Below the pieces are notes generated by a model. It was given only the letters and a program-made list of their open reading frames with translations. It had not been told where the DNA came from and searched no databases. A stretch of DNA of 64,000 nt, taken from assembly GCA_044227095.1 (NCBI GenBank), contig JBGAFV010000001.1, positions 124,001-188,000 of the forward strand, written 5' to 3'. Position 1 is the stretch's first letter. Each line of letters opens with the position of its first letter. Of the stretch, positions 1 to 8,689 are shown in pieces. This stretch comes from JACMLD01 sp044227095. GTDB lineage: Bacteria; Bacteroidota; Bacteroidia; Chitinophagales; Chitinophagaceae. The position numbers and the translations under genes are program-made.

Positions 1-169
1 ATTCAAGATCATTATTAATAGTATCCCTGTCATTACTTGCTTCTTCCAGCAGGTAATCCAATCTCTCCTGTGGCAATGCCTTATCAAAAATGCTGCTGCC
101 ATCTTCACGTGTAAGAAAATACTCGTGCAGTATTTTTGTTTCGCATATTGTTTTATAGAGGATCGGCAT
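1..169 (-). CDS. Partial gene of the putative contractile injection operon, unknown product
   Basis: An open frame starts with ATG at 169 and runs to the left edge without a stop, giving about 56 residues beginning MPILYKTICETK. It starts only 5 bases after the stop of the DUF4255 gene, so it is almost certainly the next gene of the same operon. The visible part is charged and soluble, with no signal peptide and no membrane segment. I do not recognise the family. By position it should be a structural or accessory component of a phage-tail-like particle, but that is inference from the neighbour only. The rest of the gene lies outside the window. Confidence 0.6.
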   Translation of the reverse strand, partial: MPILYKTICETKILHEYFLTREDGSSIFDKALPQERLDYLLEEASNDRDTINNDLE

Positions 170-174
170 TCTTT

Positions 175-780
175 CTAATTTTTAAACAGTGGCTTTAGTG
201 TTGTATTTATTTCTTCTATTAATGGCACTTTTGCTATCAAAGCATTGTCAGTAATAGCTACCAGTCTTAATTTATACATGGCAAAGGGTACCTGTCTTCC
301 ACCAAGCGAACCCCACAAGTGATTGATCTGTTCAAACGTAAGCGTATACAACTCCAGTGTAAACCGTAAATCTGTAACACCAGGTTCGCTTAGATCAAGA
401 TTTCCGCCTTCTGGTGATGATGCTGCAGAAAATTCTGTTTTGCTTTGAACAAATCTTATCACCAGTCCCAATCTTCTTAATGCCAGCCTGTAATTATCGC
501 CAGAATAGTTGCAGGTGATCAATACATACAAATTGAGAAACACCGGCGCATTACGGTAATCAGCAGACGAAAGAAAAGGCCTTCTTACAGGCGAACTATT
601 TTTTAATGTACTTTCTTCTTCAATGTTTACTACAGTTATAACTACGTTATTGGTTAAGCTGTCGCCACGAGAAGTTTCCATCAGTCCTATATTATCTATC
701 ACCACATTAACCGATGCATCATGAAAGCTGATAAACGATTGCAGTTCTTTGTTTAATAGTAAAATCGCCTGATCAATCAT
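175..780 (-). CDS. DUF4255 (Pvc16 N-terminal type) protein of an extracellular contractile injection system
   Basis: This 201-residue protein has the hallmark N-terminal region of the DUF4255/Pvc16_N family: MIDQAILLLNKEL, then a VVIDNIG segment and the NNVVITVVNIEEES strand near residues 44-57. In the Photorhabdus virulence cassette, the antifeeding prophage and related Bacteroidota particles, Pvc16 is the cap or tube-terminator protein that ends the contractile tail. The protein is cytoplasmic before particle release and has no signal peptide. It lies 6 bases downstream of a small coiled-coil gene and 5 bases upstream of the next gene, so the operon runs leftwards. No sheath, tube, baseplate or AAA+ ATPase gene is inside the window; they would be expected to the left. 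The family call is firm, the complete system is inferred. Confidence 0.85.
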   Translation of the reverse strand: MIDQAILLLNKELQSFISFHDASVNVVIDNIGLMETSRGDSLTNNVVITVVNIEEESTLKNSSPVRRPFLSSADYRNAPVFLNLYVLITCNYSGDNYRLALRRLGLVIRFVQSKTEFSAASSPEGGNLDLSEPGVTDLRFTLELYTLTFEQINHLWGSLGGRQVPFAMYKLRLVAITDNALIAKVPLIEEINTTLKPLFKN

Positions 781-786
781 TAGTTT

Positions 787-1242
787 TTATTTTTTCCAGC
801 CATATAGCTTTTCCACAGAAGGAAGTACATACTGGTTGAATAATCTTTTATTAATAGTGCGCCAGCCTGCAATACCATCACCACCACACACCTGGCAATT
901 TTCATCTTCGCCCCAGCAAACATTGCAACTGCCCAATGCCCCTGCTAAATCTTTATTCAATTTTTTATAGTGAGCATATCTTGACAATAGCTGGTTGCGG
1001 TTGAGTTTTGTTTGTTTTAATGAATCTCTTAAGCGTTCTATCTGTTCCAGCAATTTTTTGTTTTGTATTTTTAAACGGCGGCTCACTTCTTTCTCCAATA
1101 TGTTGTGCTCTTCGGCCTTAATGAGTTTATTGATTTCTTTTTTAAACATGAATTGCAATTGCGGGTCATTGTTTTGTATGAAGCCTGCCAGGGCTTTCAG
1201 CATTATGATGGTGTTTTTACTATCCTTTTTCCCGGTTGTCAT
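787..1242 (-). CDS. Small coiled-coil protein with a four-cysteine zinc knuckle
   Basis: First gene of the leftward operon with the DUF4255 gene. With the start chosen here (ATG at 1242) it has 151 residues. The centre is charged and predicted to form a coiled coil (roughly residues 40-100 are rich in K, E, L and Q in heptad-like spacing). This is followed by two CxxC pairs, CNVC and CQVC, about ten residues apart, which resemble a DnaJ-type or rubredoxin-like zinc knuckle. There is no signal peptide. Starts at 1275 and 1203 are also possible; 1275 would place a perfect palindrome inside the coding region, so 1242 is preferred. I do not recognise the family. Its place upstream of a Pvc16-like gene suggests a particle-assembly or regulatory accessory protein, which is inference. 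Confidence 0.65.
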   Translation of the reverse strand: MTTGKKDSKNTIIMLKALAGFIQNNDPQLQFMFKKEINKLIKAEEHNILEKEVSRRLKIQNKKLLEQIERLRDSLKQTKLNRNQLLSRYAHYKKLNKDLAGALGSCNVCWGEDENCQVCGGDGIAGWRTINKRLFNQYVLPSVEKLYGWKK

Positions 1243-1257
1243 GCATAAAATACTATA

Positions 1258-1273
1258 GCAAGTATGTACTTGC
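1258..1273. promoter_or_regulatory. 16-base palindrome at the head of the injection-system operon
   Basis: The sequence GCAAGTATGTACTTGC has perfect 7-base arms around a 2-base centre. It lies 16 bases before the preferred start of the zinc-knuckle gene. Size and symmetry fit a dimeric helix-turn-helix operator, and the divergent LuxR-type gene next door is the obvious candidate binder. Binding is inferred, not shown. Confidence 0.4.
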
Positions 1274-1360
1274 ATTCATTTAAATATTTTTAAAATTAGG
1301 TTTACAAAAAAGCAAAGTCAATCCTTATTTATCATGAATTATTTTTTTGAGAAATAAAAA

Positions 1361-1393
1361 AAATGAGGACATAAAAAAAATATATCCTCATTT
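1361..1393. repeat. Inverted repeat in the divergent spacer
   Basis: AAATGAGGA at 1361-1369 is repeated inverted as TCCTCATTT at 1385-1393, with a 15-base A/T-rich centre. The repeat lies between the leftward injection-system genes and the rightward LuxR-type gene. It could be an operator or a transcript hairpin; no T-run of terminator quality follows in either direction. A possible -7 element, TAATTTTG, lies just beyond at 1428-1435 in the direction of the LuxR-type gene, but no matching -33 element is visible. Confidence 0.35.
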
Positions 1394-1535
1394 CTGAGTA
1401 TTTTATTACGAATGGAATTTCGTTTCCTAATTTTGGTCTATCTTAGTTAACCACATTACAAATGTGCTAGCCTCCACCACCCTCTTGAAATTGATTAAGG
1501 CGCTGATATCTGTTAATAATCTTATTCCTATTATT

Positions 1536-2111
1536 ATGGTTTTAGACAAATCAGCATTGATCGATCAGATCAATTTCATTATCACCAAAAGAATACAGAA
1601 AGGAAAATCTGGCTTGCAAAAAGTTAAGCAAGACGATGAAATTCTGCTAGAAGACGAAGAACAGGATGAAATGCTTCGTAAGCTTCAGCGCAACTGGGGA
1701 ACAAGTTTGCAGGAGAAAAAAATAGAGCAGCGCATTAAAGAGCTTGAAGAACTAAATGATTACCTTTTTAGTTTTATTTATTTCCTTTATGAAAATCTAC
1801 AGGTAAACATTGATACGCTCCCGCCTCTACCTGAAAAATACAATCAAAAACAAACCCTCACGGGCGTTAATGGAGATGATTTAATAACGGAGCAATGTAA
1901 CTGTAAAGAAAATTTGCCCTGCCCCACCCGCCGCGAAAAAGAAGTGCTGAACCTTTTAATTGAAGGATTTTGTGCCAAAGAGATTGCACGACTGCTTTTC
2001 ATTAGTGAATCTACAGTCATTACGCACAAGAAAAATCTCAAAGAAAAGTTTAAGGCAAAGAACACAGCAGAGCTGATTTCCAAATCATATGATCTGCTGA
2101 CAAAAAAATAA
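1536..2111 (+). CDS. LuxR-family transcriptional regulator, divergent from the injection-system operon
   Basis: The protein has 191 residues from the ATG at 1536; an upstream in-frame ATG at 1464 would add 24 residues that look unlike the rest. The C-terminus is a LuxR/GerE-type helix-turn-helix: REKEVLNLLIEG, then CAKEIARLLFISESTV and the recognition-helix region THKKNLKEKF. The N-terminal part is charged and helical, without a receiver domain or its aspartate pocket. Four cysteines (CNC and CPT motifs and one near GFC) cluster just before the DNA-binding domain and could bind metal or sense redox state. It is transcribed away from the DUF4255 operon, so it is a good candidate for its local regulator. 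It converges on the DUF3943 gene. Confidence 0.8.
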   Translation: MVLDKSALIDQINFIITKRIQKGKSGLQKVKQDDEILLEDEEQDEMLRKLQRNWGTSLQEKKIEQRIKELEELNDYLFSFIYFLYENLQVNIDTLPPLPEKYNQKQTLTGVNGDDLITEQCNCKENLPCPTRREKEVLNLLIEGFCAKEIARLLFISESTVITHKKNLKEKFKAKNTAELISKSYDLLTKK

Positions 2112-2140
2112 CGGCAAGCATTTTTTACAAAATCACCAAT

Positions 2141-3598
2141 CTATAAACCAAATTTATAACCGGCCGACAAGCGGACATAAGGGAAAGTGCGGCTTACATC
2201 GTCGTAATCGCGATAATTGCCACGCAGGTTCATGCGGCCCCATTCTGCGCCAAGCGAAATACTTTTTGTAAAAAGATATCTTAGTTCTGATGTAAGCGAA
2301 TTAAGAAAATGCGTGGAAGGATTACCGTTAACTGTAGCAAACCATCCGCCGCGATAATTCAATCCAAAACTTAGCTTCTCTGCTACCAATAATTTTCCGC
2401 CAGCAAATAAATTAAAACCAGGGCCATAATCATAATTGCGGCCTTCTCCATAATACAAATATTCATCGGGCACAGCAGCAAGTATAACAATACCCGCTCC
2501 TGCTTCTGTTTCTATCCGCGTTTTTTTACCTGTTTGAAATTTGGAGAACAGGTTCATGTTAACGCTTTGCGCACCGTATTGAAAAGAAGAGTTGTGATAA
2601 TAATCGTAATTGGTAGTAAGGTTTAGTGCATGCGAAGAATCATTTATTCTCCATCCGTGCAGAAAACCACTAACCCGCAAAGCATTAATTTTTGCTGAAT
2701 CATTATTGCCGGCTTCCACGGTTAAATTAAAATTGCTGAATGCTTTGCCCCTGTCTTTAAACGGATCTCCATACTGCAGTTTCAAACGGAAATACCATTC
2801 ATTCTTGCCTTTGTTCAGCAGATCATCATCCATTCTTTCATTAAACCTTCTCATACCCAAATCAAATTCACCGGTTACCATATCAGGTCTTCTGTCAGGA
2901 GAATTGTCCATCACCTTTCCCCATCTGCCATCAACAATTCGATTGAAACCATTTACAGGGTTTACAAGAAATGCAAGCACTTCATTCACCTGGCGTTTAA
3001 AGCCTCTTTGTTTATTATTTACAATAAGGTTAGAAACACGAAACGTCATTTCGCCAAGGGTAATACCGCCAATAGTTGTATTTATTAAATCATTTGGTGC
3101 TGCCGGATGTGTTTCACCTGCTACTTCCCAAATATAACTGCCCGCCAATGCTGCAGGGGCAGATTGCCAGAAACTATAACCGTTAGACCTAAACGAACTA
3201 AAATATAAATTGCCGTGATAAGGATGTGCAAACTGGTTTGTGCTGAATTTATTATCGTCCCACTCCCAGTTTTTAAATTGCATGTTGTGCCAAATGCTTT
3301 CAAAACTAATTTTTGCAAACTCGGCTTTGCGTATATAACGGTTATAAGACCAGGGAATAAGTTCTACCAATAGCAGTTCTCCACTGGCAGGCCAGAACCT
3401 TTTCTTTGGCACTACATCACCATATTTAAACTTGCTATTAAATTCTTGTTGAATTGTAACCTTGTTAAGTATTGATGATGTATCCTGTTGCGCATACGTT
3501 TGTAAAAACAACGAGCATAAAATAATTATGCCCGTTAGATACTTAAAAGAAGTGTTGCGGCATCTATAAAAAACATTCATCGCAGTTATATTTTCCAA
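2141..3598 (-). CDS. DUF3943 exported protein, probably outer-membrane associated
   Basis: The 485-residue product has a signal peptide ending TYAQ near residue 37 (a second start at 3580 keeps the signal intact). The region around residues 75-230 matches DUF3943 in pattern: an ELIPWSYNRY segment, a Trp-rich stretch with QFAHPYHGNLYF, and WEVAGETHP. These proteins are found in Gram-negative envelopes and have no established activity. The C-terminal half alternates polar and aromatic residues like beta-barrel strands and ends LSAGYKFGL, a typical outer-membrane C-terminus. It is the last gene of a tight minus-strand run: the FadL-like gene ends 11 bases upstream, suggesting co-transcription. 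Confidence 0.75.
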   Translation of the reverse strand: MENITAMNVFYRCRNTSFKYLTGIIILCSLFLQTYAQQDTSSILNKVTIQQEFNSKFKYGDVVPKKRFWPASGELLLVELIPWSYNRYIRKAEFAKISFESIWHNMQFKNWEWDDNKFSTNQFAHPYHGNLYFSSFRSNGYSFWQSAPAALAGSYIWEVAGETHPAAPNDLINTTIGGITLGEMTFRVSNLIVNNKQRGFKRQVNEVLAFLVNPVNGFNRIVDGRWGKVMDNSPDRRPDMVTGEFDLGMRRFNERMDDDLLNKGKNEWYFRLKLQYGDPFKDRGKAFSNFNLTVEAGNNDSAKINALRVSGFLHGWRINDSSHALNLTTNYDYYHNSSFQYGAQSVNMNLFSKFQTGKKTRIETEAGAGIVILAAVPDEYLYYGEGRNYDYGPGFNLFAGGKLLVAEKLSFGLNYRGGWFATVNGNPSTHFLNSLTSELRYLFTKSISLGAEWGRMNLRGNYRDYDDVSRTFPYVRLSAGYKFGL

Positions 3599-3609
3599 TA
3601 CCAGGTTTT

Positions 3610-5079
3610 TTATTTTCTCAGCACAAATGAATAACCCAACAGGAAGCCAAACGAACTATAAGTAGCTTTTGTAATAGTAGTACTGCCCTGTAAAAAATTT
3701 CCTTCATTAGGAGTTTCCATATTGCCGGTTTGTATGCGGTCGCCGTCTTTACCCCTTGCATACAATACACCTAAACTCATTTTAGAACGGCCTTTTGTAA
3801 AAGTAGCACCAGTTGCAAAATGTAAAATATTCCAGGAAGTAACATCAGACACAATACCTACAGACCCTACAAGGCCTTTATCAAAATAAGAATTGTTTGT
3901 ACGAACGCTTCCGCTCAAAATTATATTGGGACGCAATAAATACTCGTAACCAACGGCAACGTTAAATACTGATTTTGCTGCTTCTTTCAAACGTAAAAAC
4001 TGGTCGCTTCCCAGGTTGGTATACAAATCTGCCGGACGAACAAATGCACCCGGATTTGCCTGCATAATATCGTACACACCTATACCAGCATAATATTGTA
4101 ACGATATGCCAAAAGAAGATCTGTTTACAGAAAAGTTTACACCACCAGTAACCGATACAGGAGATTTGTATGTTGATTTTAATTTTTCCTGGCGATCATT
4201 TGCCAATAAACTTGTTCTGCTGCCTTTGTATAAAATGTTGGTGCCAATAACATCTGCTGCAATGGTACCGCTGCCAAACATATTAAGTGAAGGTGTGTTT
4301 ATAGTAAGACCTGCAGAAAAGTTTTTTGCCTGGTAATTAATACCAATCTTAGCCACATAACGAACATTGAAATAATCTGCATTGCGCACAAACGATGCAG
4401 CTACAAGCGGGCTACCCGGTTGGTTAAGAAAAAATCTTCCGTAAGTTGCTTTATTGGTAGACAAAGAACGAACATTAAACAGGTTGGTTAAACCAATAGA
4501 CCAATGTTCATTCAGCCTGTAACCACCGGCAATACCAAATGATAGTTCACTTAGTTTTGTATCTATACTCGCCTGTCCAATAAATTCTTCAGGACCGGGG
4601 CTTTCTGTATCTGCAACAATGGGTGCAAAATCGTCTATACGTGCTGTTGATTTAAAACCAAAGCTCACGGTAGACATGATGCTATAGCCAATCTTAAATT
4701 TGCTTTGTGGCTTTGAAAACATTCCACCTACAAACAATGGTATTGCACCAAGCGAACTGCTTTTAAGATCTTTTTTCTGACCAAGTGCATTATAGATACG
4801 CATGTTTTCAATCTGGTAAGCATTGCCATTTACAGACAATGTACTGGTATCTATAAAACCCATACCTGCAGGATTATAAAAAACCGCAGTGTTATCTTTT
4901 ACATTACCTAATACCGCTCCGCCCATTAAGGCTGATCTTGTACCGAATTGAACAGTACTATAATGGGTATCCTGCGCTTTGGTTGCTAAAAAGCAAAACA
5001 GGAATAATACCAGCGGTAAAATTTTTTTACATCTCATAGAAATGTTTGCAGCAGTTGTTTTCATTCTCTTTGATTTCAA
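3610..5079 (-). CDS. OmpP1/FadL-like outer-membrane protein
   Basis: The 489-residue protein has a signal peptide (FLATKAQ) followed by FGTRSALMGGAVLGN and NTAVFYNPAGMGF, the N-terminal pattern of the OmpP1/FadL family of hydrophobic-compound channels (14-stranded barrels with an N-terminal hatch). Many alternating strands follow, ending in GFLLGYSFVLRK. In Bacteroidota this family also includes PorV-like proteins of the type IX system, so a transport role is likely but the substrate is open. It sits 10 bases from the lipoprotein gene upstream and 11 bases from the DUF3943 gene downstream. Alternative starts at 5064 and 5037 would shorten only the cytoplasmic head of the signal. Confidence 0.75.
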   Translation of the reverse strand: MKSKRMKTTAANISMRCKKILPLVLFLFCFLATKAQDTHYSTVQFGTRSALMGGAVLGNVKDNTAVFYNPAGMGFIDTSTLSVNGNAYQIENMRIYNALGQKKDLKSSSLGAIPLFVGGMFSKPQSKFKIGYSIMSTVSFGFKSTARIDDFAPIVADTESPGPEEFIGQASIDTKLSELSFGIAGGYRLNEHWSIGLTNLFNVRSLSTNKATYGRFFLNQPGSPLVAASFVRNADYFNVRYVAKIGINYQAKNFSAGLTINTPSLNMFGSGTIAADVIGTNILYKGSRTSLLANDRQEKLKSTYKSPVSVTGGVNFSVNRSSFGISLQYYAGIGVYDIMQANPGAFVRPADLYTNLGSDQFLRLKEAAKSVFNVAVGYEYLLRPNIILSGSVRTNNSYFDKGLVGSVGIVSDVTSWNILHFATGATFTKGRSKMSLGVLYARGKDGDRIQTGNMETPNEGNFLQGSTTITKATYSSFGFLLGYSFVLRK

Positions 5080-5089
5080 TTTGTGAAGA

Positions 5090-5737
5090 TTACTTTTTTT
5101 TGAGCAAGCCTTCGCTTTTTAGTTGTTTCACCAGTTTTAGGGTATAATCTTCACTAAATGCTTTGAGCGAAGACGGATTGAAAATGGTAGACTGAACAGA
5201 TAACATAATTTCTTCTGTAGCTACATCATATAAATTTGTTTGCATAAAATAACTTTTATCCTGCGTGTAGTAGCCGCTTGAAGATACCGTTTGGTACATA
5301 TTGCTGTAATAACCATAGAAACCGCCATTCCAGGAATAATATGGCATTGGTGCATACGCAGTAACACCCGGTGTATATTGCATGGCCTGTTCTTTCTTCA
5401 GTAAGGATGCAACAAGTATTCCGTCGCAACCACTGCCTTTTACCTTGTTAAGTATTTCGTCTTTTGATGGTGCTGTCGGATCTTTTAGTGAAGGCGCCAT
5501 TACATCAATACTTTTTACTGCGTCAAACCCCCTGGCTTTTGCAGTAGAAGCAAGATCATTTTCTACCTGTACCCTTGCCTGTATATCGGCTGTCATTGCC
5601 ACTATAAATAATTTATGAAAAGATTTTCCCTGTGCTTTTTCTTTGTTCAGCCACACGCCTGATGGTTCTTTTGTAGATGTACAGGCGGTAAAAACCATTG
5701 TCAACATCAACACAACTGCTGCATAATTTTTTTTCAT
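5090..5737 (-). CDS. Lipoprotein of unknown function
   Basis: The 215-residue product begins MKKNYAAVVLMLTMVFTAC, a clear lipoprotein signal with cleavage before Cys19. The mature part contains an alternating fold (FHKLFIVAMTAD, then GCDGILVASLL), a Tyr/Gly/Pro-rich insert near residues 130-155, and a C-terminal helix rich in lysine. This layout resembles small periplasmic lipoproteins related to DUF4136, but the similarity is only by eye. It is co-directional with the FadL-like gene, 10 bases away, so it may assist that channel. Confidence 0.65.
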   Translation of the reverse strand: MKKNYAAVVLMLTMVFTACTSTKEPSGVWLNKEKAQGKSFHKLFIVAMTADIQARVQVENDLASTAKARGFDAVKSIDVMAPSLKDPTAPSKDEILNKVKGSGCDGILVASLLKKEQAMQYTPGVTAYAPMPYYSWNGGFYGYYSNMYQTVSSSGYYTQDKSYFMQTNLYDVATEEIMLSVQSTIFNPSSLKAFSEDYTLKLVKQLKSEGLLKKK

Positions 5738-5782
5738 TCTAATTGCTTTAGGGGTTTTATTTTTTGTATTAAGCTAATATTG

Positions 5783-7084
5783 TTAAAACACTTCATTAAG
5801 ACCGAAAAATATACCAGATGAGCCATACTGCCCCCTACCATAATCAATGCACAATGTGCTCCTGCTTTGTTTTTGAAACAGTATGCGCAAACCTGCACCA
5901 TAGCCATTTTCAAACTCGGTAAATATTTTTTTACCTGTATCGTTTGAAGCTGTTTGAAGGTTATAAAAACATACGCCGCTAACAAGTTTGTTTTTTGTTA
6001 TAGGGAAACGGTACTCGCCTTCAAAATAAGCAAACGACGGACCTTTGAAACGACCGATTGTATATGCCCTTCCGCTTCTCTTATATGTATCAGATCCGGT
6101 AGATGCTAAGTCAAGATATGGCAATGAACCACTTACTTTAAATGATGCCCAGTGCCAAAAAGCAAATACATGTGCCGGGTTTTTCTTGCTTAGCGACCAG
6201 AATTTTTTAAACTCATACTCAAACTGCACAGCATTTTTTGTGCTGCCCAGCCATTTTTGGTTGAACTGAAAATTTACATCTGCATATACTCCACGATAAG
6301 CACGAACAGGATTATCAAGCGTAGTATACTGCAGCGCCATTATTAAACCGTTGGCAGAATATTTTTTTAAGTCGTACCCATTTCTAATACTGTATTGTTC
6401 GTGCGGTGTGCTGGTAGTTGAGCTAAGTTTTTCGTCGTCAATGTCTGAATAAATATTTACGTTTATGCCTGCACCTGCATACAAATGCGCCCCAATTTTC
6501 TTGTACAACTTTTCGCTCAGCCTTATATAGGTGTATTTGATGGGGAATGCACTATCAGCATCATTAACCGGGTAATCATTTAAAACAAAACCGGTATTGC
6601 TTGCTTTGGTATTGTTGCTATTAAGTCCGTAATCTGTAATTCCAAATCTTGAAAGTTGCCAGTTGCCCTGCCAGTTGTATTTATTGCCAGATGTAAACGC
6701 ATTGTGTATGACCTGTGCCGTAATAATTCCTTTTGATGTATACAGTGCTTCAAGCCTTACCGTAGATAAATTTGTATTGGAAGGGTCACCCAATACTTTT
6801 CCTTTTGATGCTTTGGCGCCAATAACAAAACCGAAGCTTGGGTTATATCCGAAAGAAGGCAAAATAGCAAAACCTTCGGGCTTCGCTATTTTGCTTGAGT
6901 CAACTTTCTTCTTCAATATATATCTGAAAACGTCCGACATATCTTTTTCCGGGATGGGCGCATTTTCGGGCGGATTGTTTTGCGCTAATATATGCTGGGT
7001 ACACCAGCAACAAATTAGCAGCAGGAAAGCCTTTTTATAACTTATTTTAATTATTCCTTTCAAACCTTCTTCTGTTCTGAACAT
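5783..7084 (-). CDS. BamA/TamA-like (surface antigen D15) outer-membrane barrel protein
   Basis: The start at 7084 gives 433 residues with a signal peptide (AFLLLICCWC...HILAQ); the longer frame from 7141 adds 19 residues upstream of a normal signal and is less likely. Glycine- and aromatic-rich strands run through the protein. FKGPSFAYFEGEYRFPI near the C-terminus resembles the conserved barrel region of the Omp85 superfamily (where a VRGY/F-type loop-6 motif occurs), and GAGLRILFQKQSR is close to the last strands. There is no room for a chain of POTRA domains, so this is a short barrel-only member of the kind common in Bacteroidota. It starts 45 bases before the lipoprotein gene. Its function is unknown. 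Confidence 0.7.
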   Translation of the reverse strand: MFRTEEGLKGIIKISYKKAFLLLICCWCTQHILAQNNPPENAPIPEKDMSDVFRYILKKKVDSSKIAKPEGFAILPSFGYNPSFGFVIGAKASKGKVLGDPSNTNLSTVRLEALYTSKGIITAQVIHNAFTSGNKYNWQGNWQLSRFGITDYGLNSNNTKASNTGFVLNDYPVNDADSAFPIKYTYIRLSEKLYKKIGAHLYAGAGINVNIYSDIDDEKLSSTTSTPHEQYSIRNGYDLKKYSANGLIMALQYTTLDNPVRAYRGVYADVNFQFNQKWLGSTKNAVQFEYEFKKFWSLSKKNPAHVFAFWHWASFKVSGSLPYLDLASTGSDTYKRSGRAYTIGRFKGPSFAYFEGEYRFPITKNKLVSGVCFYNLQTASNDTGKKIFTEFENGYGAGLRILFQKQSRSTLCIDYGRGQYGSSGIFFGLNEVF

Positions 7085-7327
7085 AACGTTTTGGTAAACG
7101 CCCCATTCTATTAATGCCGCGAAAATAATGCGAATCAACAAAAAACCACGGAGCAGTTAGTTTGCTTGCTAAGATAACTGTAGTTTTTGAGCCTGAACTT
7201 AAAAATCAGGCAAACAAACCCCTGTTCCGTTTATGCTTTGCGTGCATTTGCGTTCAACAAAAGAAAGATAATTCCCGGATACTGCTATTATTTTACAGTA
7301 AAACCCGTTTAAAAACAGGCAACTGTT

Positions 7328-7988
7328 TTACTTTTTATGCTGAGAAGGCAGGTTGAAAACCACGCCACCACCAAGACCAAACTGGTACATAGTAGAATAG
7401 GTAGCCACGCCTGCACTTGCACCGCCAGTTCCAAAAAAGAAACCACCACCTGCTGCCTGAACTGCAGATAATAATTGCGCCTGTAATTTTATACCGAAGC
7501 TTTCAGTAGCCCATATATTGCAACCACCTCTAAGGCCCCATGCAAATTTTGTTGTGCTGCTGCTGTTGCCATTGTCGGGGTTTTTTAAATTGATAATGTC
7601 AACACCTAACATACCACCTCCAAAGCCTTCTACTTTACCACCTGGCTTTCTAAAATACCTGTTGCTGGCCAGCATAATAAAATTATTAGCGAAATCAAAA
7701 TTTGTGTTTTTTACACCGTTTTTATAGTAGGTCATAGGAGCGTGGGTATCTATGCGCTGGTACATTAATTCTACCCCCCTGGTTTGCCCTTAGCATAAAT
7801 TCTATACCAACCCCCCATTGAAAACCACCTTTAATAGTACCATTATAATAGTTATTTGCATCATAATAGGAATCAACGTTATCATCAAACGTAGCCAGTG
7901 CATAACCATTTACACGCACACCCTGAGAAAATGCAGGCGAAGCTATTATTGTAAGAATAACAAGCGCTGCCAGTAATTTACTTTTCAT
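7328..7988 (-). pseudogene. Small outer-membrane beta-barrel gene broken by a +1 frameshift in a C6 tract
   Basis: Two overlapping frames together make one barrel protein of about 218 residues. The upstream part (7988 to about 7775) has a signal peptide ending PAFSQ, then strands up to MLRANQG. The downstream part carries on as VELMYQRIDTH and continues to the stop at 7328. The switch falls exactly at six C residues at 7774-7779 (six G on the coding strand). With five G the two parts join smoothly; with six, translation ends after 88 residues. The downstream part has repeated Gly-rich strands (GGGMLGVDI, FGLGGGVVF) of a porin-like barrel. It could be a sequencing or assembly error, a true pseudogene, or a phase-variable switch. 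Confidence 0.75.
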
Positions 7989-8089
7989 CTTTTTTAATTT
8001 TAGTTGCTTTATTTAATTAAAGGTTTAAAACAGGTTTAGTGATGAATAAGACAGCGTTTTTATGTTTTTCATTGCTGCTATTCAAAAAT

Positions 8090-8680
8090 TTATTTTTCTA
8101 TCAATGCTATAAATCCTTTTCCGAATTGCTTGTTGTATTTCAGCAATTGCGTCATGGTAATTTCAATGTACTTTGTCGATTTTTTTTCCTTTATAAAAAT
8201 TTCGCCCGGTTCTATACCCGGCGTTACTATTTTTGAAAAAGTAGCCAGATCCTCACTCTGTTCTATAAGGTATGCGGCTACAAAACCATCATCAGTTTTT
8301 ACCAGCACAGGTTTCCATTCCGTATTTGCGTCTTCCACAGAAAGCTTTTCTGCAGCCAGCAATTTTAAATGGTTCAGTGATGGCACCAGTTTAATTATCA
8401 CGTCTTCTGCCAGCTTGCTGCTTTTTACTATAATAGAAAACTGCATCAGCAGGCCAAGAATAAAAACCAGCACCAGCATGGCTAACAGCGCCAATACTGT
8501 AAGTGTAAGCTGGCCAAAAATGGTTTCTATATGCGCTTTTTCTGCAACAGGCGATATTATAGTCTCAAACACCTTGAGAAAATGAATAACCAGGTAAGCC
8601 ACAATTGCAAGGGGCAATGCCAATGCAACGCCCTGAACAATTATTTTTTTAAATGAGAACTTACCTTTTTCCTGTTCCAT
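8090..8680 (-). CDS. DUF502-like integral membrane protein
   Basis: The 196-residue protein has two strong membrane segments, roughly residues 15-37 and 53-82, followed by a soluble domain with WKPVLVKTDDGFVAAYLIE and the ending of a compact alpha/beta unit. The order (two helices, then a soluble domain with a TPGIEPGEIFI segment) fits the DUF502 family of inner-membrane proteins, whose biochemical role is not established. It follows the small barrel gene's upstream neighbour by 9 bases (gene ending at 8690), so it is probably co-transcribed with the envelope proteins around it. Confidence 0.7.
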   Translation of the reverse strand: MEQEKGKFSFKKIIVQGVALALPLAIVAYLVIHFLKVFETIISPVAEKAHIETIFGQLTLTVLALLAMLVLVFILGLLMQFSIIVKSSKLAEDVIIKLVPSLNHLKLLAAEKLSVEDANTEWKPVLVKTDDGFVAAYLIEQSEDLATFSKIVTPGIEPGEIFIKEKKSTKYIEITMTQLLKYNKQFGKGFIALIEK

Positions 8681-8689
8681 ATAAATGTT

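Noticed and set aside
5734..5985. An 83-codon minus-strand frame between the lipoprotein and the BamA-like gene
   Set aside because: It lies mostly inside the BamA-like coding sequence in another frame.
5783..7141. Start at 7141 for the BamA-like protein
   Set aside because: It would place a charged 19-residue stretch ahead of a normal signal peptide; ATG at 7084 is preferred.
7162..7356. A 64-codon plus-strand frame
   Set aside because: Cysteine-rich, no family, overlaps the end of the frameshifted barrel gene and contains a palindromic stretch.
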